Shown here: in pieces, positions 6,916 to 7,225 of the stretch | Position numbering within the stretch: position 1 is the first letter of the stretch | Layout: each line of letters begins with the position of its first letter | DNA from: Nitriliruptoraceae bacterium | GTDB taxonomy: Bacteria > Actinomycetota > Nitriliruptoria > Nitriliruptorales > Nitriliruptoraceae | DNA: 7,225 nucleotides | Assembly: GCA_007131525.1 (NCBI GenBank) | Contig: SLQK01000307.1 | Location: 1-7,225 of the forward strand | Direction: 5' to 3' | Notes under the pieces: model-generated | What the model was told of the DNA's origin: nothing | The model's database searches: none | Seen by the model: the letters and a program-made list of their open reading frames with translations, nothing else | Position numbers and translations under genes: made by a program

Positions 6916-7225
6916 GCCCGCCCCGCCGATCTCGAGGGCCACCTCGCCCTCCACCACCTCGGCGTCGACGCCCCGATCCCGGTCGATGCGCACGTCGAGC
7001 CGGGTGGCACCGACGGGCAGCGCCCGCACCTCCAGGCTGCGGAAGGGCGGCGGCCACAGCGGGTCGAGGCGGAGGCTGCCACGCGGGAGGTCCGCGTGCA
7101 GGCCGAGGCAGGCCCGCAGGAGCAGCAGCGAGCCGGCGGCGGCCCAGGCCTGGGGACGGCACGAGGCGGGGTAGGGGACGGGTGCCGGCGCCTGCTCCCG
7201 TGTGAAGCCGCCGAACAGCTCCGGC
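6907..7225 (-). CDS. Amylo-alpha-1,6-glucosidase (glycogen debranching-type), C-terminal end
   Basis: The minus strand from 7224 to the stop at 6907-6909 gives the last 105 residues of a protein whose start lies beyond the window. It opens with P-E-L-F-G-G-F-T-R and continues V-P-Y-P-A-S-C-R-P-Q-A-W-A-A-A-G-S, L-L-L-L-R-A-C-L-G-L, L-R-L-D-P and L-E-V-R-A-L-P-V-G. The run F-G-G-F/R, V-P-Y-P-x-x-C-x-P-Q-A-W-A followed by a leucine-rich helix and a final beta sandwich closes the (alpha/alpha)6 domain of bacterial amylo-alpha-1,6-glucosidase/glycogen-debranching proteins. These hydrolyse alpha-1,6 branch glucose or related oligosaccharides. The catalytic residues lie outside the window, so activity cannot be judged. 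The tail ends in a Gly-rich stretch and the stop is duplicated downstream. Family call is good; substrate unknown. Confidence 0.82.
   Translation of the reverse strand, partial: PELFGGFTREQAPAPVPYPASCRPQAWAAAGSLLLLRACLGLHADLPRGSLRLDPLWPPPFRSLEVRALPVGATRLDVRIDRDRGVDAEVVEGEVALEIGGAGGG

Noticed and set aside
5130..7082. A 650-codon open frame on the minus strand opposite the HAD-ATPase gene
   Set aside because: Its translation has no recognisable motif, is full of H/R/Q/E typical of antisense GC-rich frames, and overlaps two genes with clear family motifs.

Overview
The window is very GC-rich (mostly G/C at third codon positions) and looks like the chromosome of a high-GC actinobacterium. The supports are frequent GTG starts, the TAnnnT-type -10 candidates, a DUF427 protein, and an aminotransferase very close to what I remember of mycobacterial DapC (Rv0858c). 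The order cannot be fixed from sequence alone; a deep-branching actinobacterial lineage is a guess. I see no tRNA, rRNA, CRISPR array, insertion sequence or phage gene.

Layout, left to right. (1) The 5' part of a DUF427 gene runs leftward off the window (1-150, minus). (2) After a divergent spacer comes a small two-helix LapA-family (DUF1049) membrane protein (415-684, plus). (3) A 71-bp convergent spacer carries a tandemly duplicated 18-bp hairpin unit. (4) A leftward pair, probably one operon read from about 2806 down to 756, encodes a RimK-type ATP-grasp ligase with a C-terminal TrkA-C (RCK_C) domain, then a CPBP-family (CAAX protease-like) intramembrane protease. (5) From a 224-bp divergent spacer a rightward set begins: an alpha/beta hydrolase with a cysteine nucleophile (2991-3920), a PLP-dependent class I aminotransferase overlapping it by 4 bp (3917-5122), and, 40 bp later, a 570-residue fusion of a Cof-like HAD phosphatase, a HerA/DUF87-like P-loop ATPase and a C-terminal helical region (5163-6875). 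(6) The 3' end of a glycogen-debranching-type glucosidase gene enters from the right (6907-7225, minus).

The two multidomain proteins are the most interesting content. The RimK-TrkA-C protein joins an amino-acid-adding ligase to a small-ligand-sensing domain usually found in potassium transporters. The HAD-HerA protein joins a phosphatase to a motor-type ATPase in one chain. Neither has an obvious pathway partner here.

A second pattern is that all four large intergenic spacers contain a short tandem or near-tandem duplication with a period of 14-21 bp. Several of these overlap likely control or termination sites.
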